From Manihot esculenta (Eukaryota; Streptophyta; Magnoliopsida; Malpighiales; Euphorbiaceae), in assembly GCF_001659605.2 (NCBI RefSeq), contig NC_035168.2:11316659-11380658 (forward strand): 64,000 nt of DNA, read 5' to 3'. This document shows positions 45,750-57,137 of this stretch, one piece after another. The translations under genes were made by a program, and so were the position numbers. How positions within the stretch are numbered: the stretch's first letter is position 1; every line of letters starts with the position of its first letter. The notes beneath the pieces were generated by a model that was not told where the DNA came from, made no database searches, and saw only the letters and a program-made list of their open reading frames with translations.

Positions 45750-48430
45750 CTTTAATTTTAGTTCTATTCCTCTTAAAAAAGGGAATGTAAGCCAGCATTA
45801 GAAATTTTTTTATTTTTAAACTAAGAGAATAGAGCATTATAAGAATTACAACAACACTGCATAATTTGATTTAAAATTGAATTAAATTAAATAAATAAAA
45901 TTTAATTTTTATAAAAATTAAATTAAATTAACTTTAGTTAAAAATTGAATTGAATTAATCGGTTTAATTCAATTTGATTCAGTTGAATTTAAATTTTTAA
46001 TAAATTTTTTATTTTTATATTTTATTTTTAATATTTTAAAATTTAATTGAAATATTTTAATTTTAATTATAATCTAATATTTCTATATTATTAAACATAA
46101 TATATTATTATCACTAATCAGTTCGATTCTATTCTTTTAATTTTTTTATTAAAATCAAACTGAACCAAAATAATTAAAATTTTTTAAATTAAAAATTAAA
46201 CCAAATTAAAATAATAAAAAAATAAATTAAATTTCTAAATTAATTTAATTCGAATGATTTTTTCAATTTAAATCGACTACGGTTTAATCCAAGTTCTAAT
46301 GATAGATTTAGATAAATTATGAAAAGAAAAAAAATAAAAAAAAAAATATTTTTCCTCTTTGTACTTAAATAAAAAATAAAAAAAATTATTTTTTCATTTT
46401 ATTCTATTTATATTTTTCTCCCTTACATTTTTCATTTTATCTCACATCACATAAATAAAAAAATATAAAAGTACATAATGTATTTTTTCCCTCTATGCAA
46501 ATAAGGAAAAGAGAATATCAAACTTTATTTTTCATTTGTTTTTTTTTTCCAACTATGTAAACAAGTTCTAAAAAGTGTAAGAATTTCATTTTAATAAAAT
46601 TTTTATGATTTAATTAATTAAAGAAATCTGCTATTTCCTCCATTCCAAAATAATAAAGAATTAATTTATATTTGTTTTCATGTAATTAAGAAAAAGCAAT
46701 TAATATAATTAAAATAATAAAATTTATTTATTAGTTTTTTCTAATTTATTAAATTAATAAATATTACATTGTAAAGACATCAAATAAGAACATATTAAAT
46801 TAAAATATTAATTTTTAAGAAATTTTTGGTTTATTATTCTTAATTTTTTTTAATTTTATTTTAATTAGAATCGTATATAAGTTTTGATATTTAAAAATTA
46901 TAAAAAAAATATTTTATTAGCAGAAGAGAAATTCACAATTAAATAAATTTTATTAAAAATTCATGGCAGAATTATGGATTTTGCTAATTTCAGAAACTAA
47001 ATTATAATTTTATTTTATTTAAAAAAAATCTCAGTAAATGTTCTTTTAAAAATTTTGAAAAAAATTAAGAAAATAGATAAATAAATTCACTTGCATAAAA
47101 AAATAATAATTAATTAAAGCATGTCACAAAAATTATTATTTAGTTTATATAATATAAAAAATTTATTAATTAGTAACTTATTTTAAAAAATTATATTAAA
47201 CTCTATTTAAATTTTTTTCTAAAAAATATTAATTAGTCCTTATTAGATTTTTGAACTAACATGTCATGATCTTTAAGATTAAAAGAAAAAAAAAAAAAAG
47301 TCTCTTTCACTAAATTATCGTTCTCTTTATTCAGTGAATAGTAAAAAAAGTTAGAGCATTTTAAAATTTTAAATTTTTAATAATTAAAATTAATGAAGAA
47401 ATTAATAGATAAAATTTTAAAATGTTAGAGAAATTTTAATATATTTTTTAAAATTTAATAACCAATTAATAAATTTTCTTATACTATAATAACTAAATAA
47501 TAATTTTATATATATTTTATATTTTAATAAATATTTATAATTATTTAAGAGCTAAATGAATTGAAAATAATAATAGACAAAAAATAAAATGAAAAAAAAA
47601 TCTAAAATTACACTTGAAATATTCATTAACAATGATCATTTAATTTATTGTTGTATTTTTTTCCAAAAAATTTATTGTTTTAAATGTTTAAAAGGTTAGG
47701 ATTTTTATATTTATTGCACATTAATAATGTGAAATTCATTAAGGCCTCTATTATTCACTCTCATTTCAAATCATGTTTTAGAAACAACTTGTTTTTTTCC
47801 CTACTTCAATTGTTATTAAAAAAAATAAAAAATAATTTTTTTTATAAATCTATCATAATTTTTATTCACATTATTTTTTCACAAAATATAATTTTTTATT
47901 AATTTTTCAATAATATCCATTTTAAATACATTAAATTCATTAAATATTAAAAATATATTTTAAAAAATTTTTAAAAAATAAAATAAAATTATAGTAATTT
48001 ATTTATAAATTATTATAGTCTAAAATACTAAATAATAATTTCAAAATAATAAAAAAATTAATAAAAATTATAAAATGAAAAAAAAGTATATTTTATCTCT
48101 TTCCAATGAATATAATAAATAATATATGCACTAAAAGAGTAATTTAGTGAATTATTATTGGATCATCTACTTTTATCTATCATTTAATATTTTTTATAAT
48201 TTTTTTAAAGCAAAATTACTGATTGTATTAATTAAATTCTATCAAATAAAAAGAGATATCATTCCAAATAGAGAGACGATTATACCTTTAAATTCTCAAC
48301 CAAAATATGAGCAGGTATTGATGAATCCATCTAACAGAAATATCAGTTCTAAAGTCTAATAAAAATTTATAATCATTCAAAATCAAATCGCTACATAAGA
48401 TAATTTAACAAAAATACTTCTCAAGTGCCT
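45750..48430. other. AT-rich non-coding DNA
   Basis: Dense A/T runs and imperfect AATTAAATT-type low-complexity sequence. No gene, RNA or classified repeat seen. Confidence 0.6.
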
Positions 48431-48464
48431 GTATAAACCCTTACATAAAATAATTTGACAAAGA

Positions 48465-48905
48465 TATTCCTCTTCTTTCTCATTTATCGAGTATAAATCA
48501 TTAAAATCTCCCAAACAAAGTTACAAAAGAGAGTTTCTACGAGATAAAGGTCGAATTAGGTTACAACGTCGTCATTATGATTCCGGAAACCCATAATAAC
48601 TAGTAAATCTCCATTGAACATTACATTCCAAAACAACCGAATCAATAAAATTTGAAAAAAAAAGTCAAACCACAGAAACAGACCCATAACTCTTCCACAT
48701 TAACGAAATACCTTCTTCCAATTCTTGTCTACTGACTGAGAAGCAACCATCAAAATATAAAAAATTATAAAAAAATTTTATACGAGAACTAAGAGCTTTT
48801 GTTTCCATCAAAAATAAAATATCTGGTTTGTAACTACGAACCAAATCCATTAATGCAATAATTGTTCGAGAATTACCGCCATAAATCTACTAAAAAAAGT
48901 CTGTA
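48465..48905 (-). pseudogene. LINE endonuclease relic
   Basis: On the minus strand, from 48905, the reading is G-G-N-S-R-T-I, then L-V-R-S-Y-K-P-D-I-L-F-L-M-E-T-K, then G-I-S-L-M-W-K. Further on, in broken frames, it reads W-R-F-T-S-Y-Y-G-F-P-E and G-D-F-N-D-L. These are successive conserved blocks of the apurinic-type endonuclease of plant L1-like LINEs, including the M-E-T-K and G-D-F-N motifs. Only the endonuclease part survives; no RT region is found nearby. Several stops and shifts. Confidence 0.8.
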
Positions 48906-48909
48906 TATT

Positions 48910-50680
48910 CTGAAAATTGATTGGATTGTACGTGAGAAATATCCCCACCATATAGAAATCATAAGTGACGATCGGAATATCTTTGAAACTCTTAATAAAG
49001 ACAACAACATATTCTTTTTTATCGATAGTCAATTGACGCAGATTGTTTTTCATGGGGAAGGAAAAAAAAGAAATTAGATTTAAGAAAAAAGAAAATGCGA
49101 GAGTATCGAGTTACAAATAGACCATATAAAATTTATCGAAAGTAATAAAATTTTTTTATAATTATTTTTTTAACTGAAAAAAAATTATAAAAAATAATAA
49201 AATATCTAAATTGTAATAAAATATTTTTTTGATTGAATAAATTTTTTTATTACATTTAATTATTTTAATATTAATAATTAATTTTGTATTAATTTATCAC
49301 TATAAAAAAATAAGCAATTAAGAAAGATAAGATATGAGATGGATATTAAGAAATTGTATAAACATTTATTGTTTTTAGTGGATAAAAGATAATTTAAAAA
49401 AAAAAAGATATTTTTTAGTTTTTTCAAAATGGTAGATAATTTTAAATAAAGTAATTTCTAAAAATTTATAAAAAAATAAACGGAATGGTTTTTTATATAA
49501 AAATGAAGTTATTTATTTGTTTAATTATTATAAAAAAATCTTAAATATTAGTTGAAATGTGAGGAAGAATTAGTTTTTTAACTTTACATTAATTGTAAAA
49601 GTAAATTAAAAATAACGTTGTAAAACACTTAAATTTTTAAGATTAAATTCCATAATTATCTTTATTAATTAGTACTTTCTCCACCAAATAATTTTTATAC
49701 ATTTTTTTAGCTATTCTAAAATTATTATCAATTTTTTATTATAATAATATAAAAATTGAGATTATAACTTTATTTTTAATTTTTTTCAAAATAGTTTTTA
49801 ATATTTAATAAAGTTTAATATATTTAAAATATATATAATTGAAAAATTAATAAATAACTTTTATTTTTTAATGTATATAAAAAATAAAATAAATAAAATT
49901 ATGGGACGAAAAAATATATTAAATTTTAATAAACAAAGTATATTTATTTAATAAATTTTTAAAATTTTTTTTTAAAACAATGCATAGATGCATTTAAAGG
50001 GGCTGAAGGCAAAATATAGACTAATTAAATTAGCTTATAATTTAAATTTAGACCAACCAAATCAAATCAATCAAACAACTTAAAGTAATTATAAATTAAT
50101 AAAAAATCTGCACTTATAAATTTAATTTAGTCGTAAATGTATTTAAGTAAATTTAAGAGATTTTAAATTTTAGTACGTTTAATTTTTAATTTTTATTTCA
50201 TAAAAAAAAAATTAAAAATCTGTGAGCACATTCATTAGATTATGGCATGAAAAAAATATATTTTAGCTCATTTGATGTCAAGATAAATTCAATCTCATTA
50301 TCTTTATACAACGAATGACAGGTGGTGGATCTTCATATTTGATCTCATTCTCATTACAAACTCTCTAATTGTTGGCTTTATTTGTTTATGCTATTTTTAA
50401 AGATAAACTTTGAATTAAAAAAAAATAAACATATGGATATTTATGGGAGAGTAAACTATATTTCCTAGTCAAATGCATATGCAAGTTTATGATTTTAGTC
50501 AATCTTTTTTTTTTTTTTATAAGTTAGTCAAATTGACATCAACCATGTTAAAAAATTTGATAGTGCTTACTTATAGATAAAGTCAGTTAAATAAAGGACA
50601 AAAATAGGACAAAATTACTATTTGGTTAAAATAATTTGTAAAATGAGGCTTTGTTTATATTTGAAAGTAGCCAATTTGAA
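48910..50680. other. AT-rich non-coding DNA
   Basis: No gene or recognised repeat. Some of it could be old LINE flank, but nothing supports this. Confidence 0.55.
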
Positions 50681-50684
50681 AAAA

Positions 50685-50990
50685 GGACTCTTTTATAAAA
50701 ATAATTTAGATGATTAGTGTCAATTTTAGGTTAAAGTAAAAAGGAGGTCATTTTAGTATAATAATAAAAAAAAAATCCTTGTACTATTTTTAGGCCTAAG
50801 ATTTATATCAATTATTTGATCTACTTGAATTAAATAATGTTAAGGTGGATTCAACATTTTAAAAAAATTTTACCTAATAAGATAGCTAATTCAAGTGAGT
50901 CTTACATTAAATAAAAATTAATTTTTATATAGATCAAACAACTATATTTCTCCTATTACACCCTTTAGCTAAAATTGATAAGAAAAGAAA
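50685..50990 (+). repeat. diverged direct repeat, copy 1
   Basis: Aligns with 51405-51730, sharing blocks such as AAAAATAATTT, GTGGATTCAACATTT, CAGCTAATTCAAGTG-like and CCCTTTAGCTAAAATTGA. Roughly three quarters identical by eye, with small indels. Confidence 0.75.
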
Positions 50991-51404
50991 GATTGGATAA
51001 ATTTTTTGTTGATTGAGATGCACGGTAGCATATCTTATTTCTCTTTTTACCTCTTGGCTAAAATTGTTACTAAAAATTTAATTTAATTAAAATTGAACAA
51101 AATAAAAGATTAACTAAAAGTGTAAAAGCGAGTAAATGTTTGGCTAAAACATATATTTAGCTTTTATAAAGATACAATCTATTAGAATGTTTGACTTCAA
51201 ACAATAATACTAGCTATTAGTATATTGCACCCTATGTGCAACTGTTTGCAAAACTCTAGCTGATTTGGGTATTGTCTTTCCATAATACTATCAGAGGATT
51301 AAAATTTTTATTTTACTTGGTAAAGAGTAAATGATTTAGTAAGAATAGCTATCCGCATTAGATCTCAAATAAATGGAAAGGGGAGATTGAGACTTACTCC
51401 TAGC

Positions 51405-51730
51405 AAAGGGCTCTTTTACAAAAATAATTTGAAAAATTAGTGACAGTTTTAGCCTAAAGTAAAAAAGTGATATTATTTTAGTGTGGTAAATAAAAAAAAC
51501 TCTTTGTCCTATTTTTAAGTGTAAGATTTATGTCAATTATAGGATCTGCCTAAATTAAATCATATTGAAGTGGATTCAACATTTAAAAAAAAAATTATGC
51601 TTAATAAGGCAGCTAATTCAAGTGGGTCCTATATTAAAAATTAATTTTCATACAGACTGAACAACTATGTCTCCTCCGAGTACATCCTTTTTTACCCTTT
51701 AGCTAAAATTGACAAAAAAGGAAGCATTGG
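51405..51730 (+). repeat. diverged direct repeat, copy 2
   Basis: Second copy, about 720 bp after the first and about 260 bp before a gypsy gag relic. It could be part of that element's LTR or leader, or an old local duplication. Confidence 0.75.
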
Positions 51731-51993
51731 TTAAATTAGTAATTTACCAATGAGCCATAGAAATATGAAGTGCTAAGTGCTCAAATGGACCTACGCTTTT
51801 ATGCGTGAGTGTATGAGAGATAAGGAAGGTGCTTTCTGTACAGGTTCTTTAGTCCTATAAATCTTTATGCCTGGTTCAAGATAGTTCTGGCTCTAAGCAA
51901 AGACTAAGTATCATCACATGCATATATGCATCATACTAACCCTCTGTGTTGTACAACTATCATAACTCAAAAGAGAACCAATAACACTCTTGC

Positions 51994-53036
51994 TTGGACA
52001 AGAGAGAGTGGCAGACTTCAAAGAAGAGAGAAATCTCAAGTGTTAAGTCTGAAACAACTCCAATGGTCGACGAAAACACCTATGCTTTAATCGAGGATGT
52101 GTTGGATGAGGCCTTGAATAACAAACTGCAAGAGGTGATGGCTAAGATTTTGAGACTTATTGAGAATATTGAAACTGACATTTGACAAAGCTCGCCAGTG
52201 GCTAACCCAATAGCTAGGGTTGCCCATCCTATAGACATGGAGTTCTTAATGCTAATGATTACTTTAAGGACAAGGCTGCTAGGGTAGAAAAGGAACATGC
52301 TAAAGAATTTGAGCTAATGAGTCAGAAATTGGAGAAGCTTCAAGCCTCCTTAAGGAAGTTAGTTGGAAATCTAAGGCTTATGATACTGAGGACTTAGATA
52401 TTGAGGTTGAAGAGGGTCTTCCTAATAAGTTCAAGATGCCTGACTTGCCCAAGTTTAATGGAACTAGAGACCCAAGGCCCCATTTAAAGTCCAATTTGAT
52501 TGTAATGAAGACCATAAATTTGAATAAGGAGCTAGTGGATCAGTTCTTTGCTCTATCACTTGAAGAGTCTGCCTCCTTATGGTACCACAATCTAGAAGGG
52601 AAAGACTAGGATGAATTGGTCAAGAATTTTATCCAGCATTATTCCTAGAACACTACTTTGGACATGACCTTAAGAGATCTAGAGATGACCAAGTAGAAAG
52701 CTAATGAGACCTTTTCTGATTTCCTTCTTATACAGAGGAAGAAAGCTATAAAGATGATAAATTGCCCAACTAAGAAGGACCAAGTCCGAGTGGTGTTCAA
52801 GGACCTATTGCCTACTTATTATGGGAAGTTATACTACCTGCCCATCGCCATCTTTAAGCAGCTTTATGCTATGGATATTCAGTTAGAAGATGGTATGAAT
52901 ATGAATCTGAATACTTATCAACCTAAGAGATCTAGATACCAACCTGCTTCCAACTAAGGGAGTGGGAAAGTAGTGTGTGCAAGCCACATGAGGGAGCCAA
53001 AGGACTTTCTTCTAATTTGATAAACCTTATCTAAAG
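51994..53036 (+). pseudogene. Ty3/gypsy gag relic
   Basis: The ATG at 51994 opens 63 codons (M-D-K-R-E-W). Similarity continues after frame changes: near 52430 it reads F-K-M-P-D-L-P-K-F-N-G-T-R-D-P-R, then E-S-A-S-L-W-Y-H-N-L and T-F-S-D-F-L-L, which is the Retrotrans_gag pattern. In-frame stops occur near 52608, 52648 and 52695. The last open piece ends at 52957. No pol follows because a copia relic begins at about 53037. Its LTRs are not identified. Non-functional. Confidence 0.78.
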
Positions 53037-53275
53037 TGTTTGAGAAGTTAAAGGCTTTTGACCAATATAGAAGGTTCCTAATTAGAAGGATTTAAATCTT
53101 TGAGATCCTAATATGCTTGATTATAGGGATTTTATTTTTCTACTTTATTGTAGATATTCCTAATTAGATGTGTTATAAATATTCCTAAATTAGGTTGATT
53201 TTTATGTATAAATACTCAAACCTTGTAAAGATCAATTCAATGAAATAGAATAAAAAATCCTTCTAAAATTCTTCA
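53037..53275 (+). repeat. probable 5' LTR of a small copia relic
   Basis: Ends at ...TTCTTCA, directly before TGATATCAGAG, a tRNA-Met-type primer site at 53276. The left edge at TGTTTGAG (53037) is inferred from TG...CA ends and a plausible length of about 240 bp. It could start slightly elsewhere. Confidence 0.5.
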
Positions 53276-56200
53276 TGATATCAGAGTCTAAGCCTGATTT
53301 AGAGTTTTAATTCAATTTTGAAATTTCAAAATCCTAGCCAACCAAATTTAGTACTCCCCTATCTAGGCCTATTTTCTTTCATCACCACCACTCCTAGAAG
53401 GATCGCAGCCTCCTCGCTGATTGTCTGCTTGTCTCCAGCGAGTCATCTACTAGTGCGTGAGGCTCACGCGCCACTCATTGTCGGCATATGACCTTATTTT
53501 TTATAAGGATCTTCATGTCTGTTCGCTGCCGTTGACCTTGGGCTTCTGTTTTTGGCCTTCTGCTACTGTTCCTTACTCTGTTGGGAGTTGGTTAGGTATT
53601 TATTTGGTATGGGCAGCCTCATTTTATCCTCTTTTTAGGTATTTTTTTTTTGGCTTTGTTACTGCTCCTTACCATGGCAGAAGCAAAAAGGGTTTCTTGC
53701 TGAAGTTGGGTGTTGACTGGGTGTTCGTTTTAGTTGGGCAACCTCAATTCTTTGTTATGTTCGCCTTATTTCCATCTTCTAACATGTCGTCTCCATGGAT
53801 TATTGATTCTGGTAAATATAGACATATGATAAGCTCTTCTAAAGCCTTCCTTAGTTATCTTCTGTAACGACCCGAAAATCGGACCACTACCGGTGCTAGG
53901 ATCCAGATCGGCTTAAGGCCGCCGGGACCCGTAGCAAGCCTGACATACAACCTGTAAACCTGTTTAATCCCATACATGATCAACAATATACATAAAAATT
54001 AAAACTTTTCCTTACATTCATACACCAAACTCAACCTGTGCATGCACTAAACATAAACATAATCATAACCATGACCCCTCTGTGAGATCTCATCAATGCC
54101 CCAATGGGCGATACAATATATGTTGAGTTGGTTGACATAAACATCTAAGATCATGTATTAAAAGGGATACCTTACACATAGAGCCAAGCACAATCTCTAA
54201 TCCTCAATATCATTATTACATGACATGACTACATAAGACATTACATTACAATTTCATCATGTCCACACGCTATCTATTACAAACACATGACTTCATTACT
54301 CTTGCGGACCTCCTGGTCTACCCTGTACCTGCGAACCTGGGGGTTAAGGGAAAAAGGGGTGAGCTACAAGAGTCCAGTGAGCAGAATGATAAAACATTTA
54401 TATTAAAAGTTCATGGAATGCGTCACATCACAACTAATCATATCAAGGATGAACTTGTCACCATTTAGCCCTCTACATATTCCAATCATGCCAGGGGCGT
54501 AGTGCAGGCCACACCTGGTCTTTCTCTTATACATAACATAACATACATAACCAATGGTGCCGGGGGCGTAGTGCAGGCCACATTCGGTCTTTCTCTTACA
54601 TAGTGCCAAGGGCGTAGTGCAGGCCACACCTGGACTTCCATATCATATCATCACGTCATAACATATGAGGGCTAATGGATCATTCAACATTCATCCACAT
54701 CAACAACATATTATGCTATGCAACATATTCGTGTAACTAGTGCAATCAACCTATTACATATAAACATGATGCATGAACATGCTTTAAGCATTTGATTTCG
54801 TAAAATAAAAGATTTAGTTTAGTTCTACTCACCTTTGGCTAGCTCTGACACTGACTGAAGCAGCTGACTCACTGCTGAGGTCCTCGGTTCCTCGGGTCCG
54901 AACCTACACAGGTGGACTTAAATGAGGGACCAAACAACTAGAACATAACTCTAAAAACATCCCCCAAAAACCCTCTAAAACTCCTCAAAACATCCATGCA
55001 AAAACAGGCAAAGGAAGGCTGGACATGGCACTTTTGGCGGCAGGTTCGGCGGCCGAAAGTCCCTCCAGAGCCGAAAGTCAGGCAAGTTCGGCGGCACCTT
55101 CGGCGGCCGAAACTCCCAGACAGAGACAAAACTCATGCATGTTCGGCGGCAAGACAGAGATGAAAGTCCTCTTTCGGGGGCAGGCTTCGGCAGCCGAAAG
55201 GCTTGCCTCCCAGGCAGGTTCGGCGGCCGAAAGTCCTTCGGCTGCCGAACTTGGTTTCTGCCAAAGGGCAGAAACTTGGTTCCTCATGCATATTCTCCTC
55301 TCAAAACCATCCAAACGTGCATTTCTCCTAATCTACAACATACATACTCAAGCATGCAAGTTCCTAGGGGCATCAAACTACCTTAAACCCCATCTACAAC
55401 ACATCAAGCATCCACATTGCTCATGAACACATATAAAACCCATAAACCTAACCATGAGCTAAACATGCATTCTACCCCATAGATCTACTTAAAACTTACT
55501 TAAAACATGCCATAAGCTCAAGATCGGTCCTTACCTCTTGAAGATCGAGAGAAGAATGACCCTAGCTCGAAAAATGGGAGAGAGAGAGTTCCTTGAACCT
55601 CTAAACTCCAAAACTTGATCAAAAGCTCAAAACCTTCAAAGCAAAGTTGCAAACTCATAAAAATCATGAAGAATGGAAGGAAGAAACTCAAGATCGGTGA
55701 GGGACGGCGGAGAGCTCACCTTGGCCGAAAATGGGGAAAAAAAAACTCGCCCGTTTTCGGCTAAGGGACCCCTTTATAGGTGGCTGGCCAGGCCACGTTC
55801 AGAAGCCGAAAGTGCCTCCGCATGCATGCCATGTTCGGCGGCCGAACTTGAGGTTCGGCGGCCGAACCTGGACTTCCCTCACTTATGCTTTCGGGGGCCT
55901 AAAGCACTCCCGAAGTGCATGCATGTTCGGCGGCCGAACTTGAGGTTCGGCGGCCGAACCTGAGTTTTCCTCCAAGGTTGTTTTCATGCAAAAACTCATT
56001 TCCTTTTTACTTAAAATCATGAAATACATTAAAACATTTTATGAAAACATGTTTCTACCCTACTAGAGGCTTCCGACATCCGAGATTCCACCGGACGGTA
56101 GGAATTCTGATACCGGAGTCTAGCCGGGTATTACATCTTCCATGTCTACAAAATGACACTGTCAGAATAGCAGATGTTTTTTTTACTCCTATCTCTGGAA

Positions 56201-56337
56201 TCAGTTCTATCGTTTATATTCCAAATATCAAGCTATCCTCTGTTCTTCATGTTCTTTATTTCCCTGTTAATCTTTTATCCGTTAGTGCTCTTACCAAAGC
56301 ACTTAACTGTAAAATTAAATTTTTTCCTAACCATGTG
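53276..56337 (+). pseudogene. copia internal relic (protease and pre-integrase region), split by a solo LTR
   Basis: After the primer site there is no clear gag. At 53785-53860 the frame encodes S-P-W-I-I-D-S-G, the copia protease active site, followed by H-M-I-S-S-S-K-A-F. The reading resumes after the solo LTR at 56141 with V-R-I-A-D, then I-S-G-I-S-S-I-V-Y-I-P-N-I, and L-L-S-V-S-A-L-T-K-A-L, typical of the region between protease and integrase. It is cut off at 56338 by a second minus-strand LTR, and the rest is not in this window. The long open frame 53457-53867 is only real at its end. Confidence 0.75.
53863..56135 (-). mobile_element. solo LTR of a chromovirus related to B, second copy, minus strand
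   Basis: 2,273 bp, minus-strand TGTAATACCC...GGGTCGTTACA, with the exact duplication TCTTC at 53858-53862 and 56136-56140. It carries the palindrome arrays (55040-55250, 55825-55970), a TATA-type site (complement of CTTTATA at 55772-55778) and a tandem array with GGGGCGTAGTGCAGGCCACA (about 54490-54635). Removing it restores continuity of the copia relic. Confidence 0.95.
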
Positions 56338-57137
56338 TGTAACGACCTGGAATCAGACCGCTATCGGCGCTAGGATCCAGATCGACTTAAGGTCGCCGGG
56401 ACCCGTAGCAAGCCTAACATACATCCTGTCATACCTGATAAATCCCATACATGATCATACATTTACATAAAAACTTTAAACTTTCCATCTACCAAGCTCG
56501 ACCTGTGCATGCACTGAAACTGAATACATAAAACTCCCATACTAGAGCCCTCATCAAATGCTCTAGTTGGGTCAACATTAATAAGAACATTTCATAAAGA
56601 TCATGTATCAAAAGGGATTAACCATAACTCTAGGGTCAAGCACAATACTAATCCTCAATACAAATCTGAACAATATCTTACATTACATTACATTACATTA
56701 TCTTTCATGTCCACAACTAAACTATTACATACTTAAAACTTTTACTCTTGCTGACTTCCTGGTCTATCCCGAACCTGCAAGCCTGGGGGTTAAGGGAAAG
56801 GGGTGAGCTACTAGAGCCCAGTGAGCAGAATAGTAAAATAATATATTAAAATCTATGCTTTCATGAAATGCATCACATCACAAACAAATCACATCAAGGA
56901 TGAACTTGTCACCAATAGCCCTCTACATATCCAATTGTGCCAGGGGTGTAGAATGGGCCTCACTGGTTTTTCTCTTAACATAACATAACATAACATTCCA
57001 ATGTGCCAGGGGCATAGAATGGGCCTCACTGGTCTTTCTCTTACTCTGTGCCAGGGGCGTAGAATGGGCCTCACTAGACTTCCGTACCGTATCATCATCA
57101 TCATATCATATCGAGAACTAATGGGTCATCCAACATC
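56338..57137 (-). mobile_element. chromovirus LTR fragment, minus strand, interrupted by element C
   Basis: Begins at 56338 with the complement of a chromovirus LTR 3' end (TGTAACGACCTGG) and matches the first 800 bp of the other minus-strand LTRs. It carries tandem units with GGGGCGTAGAATGGGCCTCA (about 56938-57072). Cut at 57137 by the insertion of chromovirus C; the remainder should lie beyond the window. Confidence 0.85.

Noticed and set aside
47684..48359. Short AT-rich open frames (72 and 70 codons)
   Set aside because: Phe/Ile/Asn-rich translations of AT-rich DNA without any motif.
53457..53867. 136-codon open frame as a membrane protein
   Set aside because: The hydrophobic part is T-rich leader of a copia relic; only the last 25 or so codons match copia protease.
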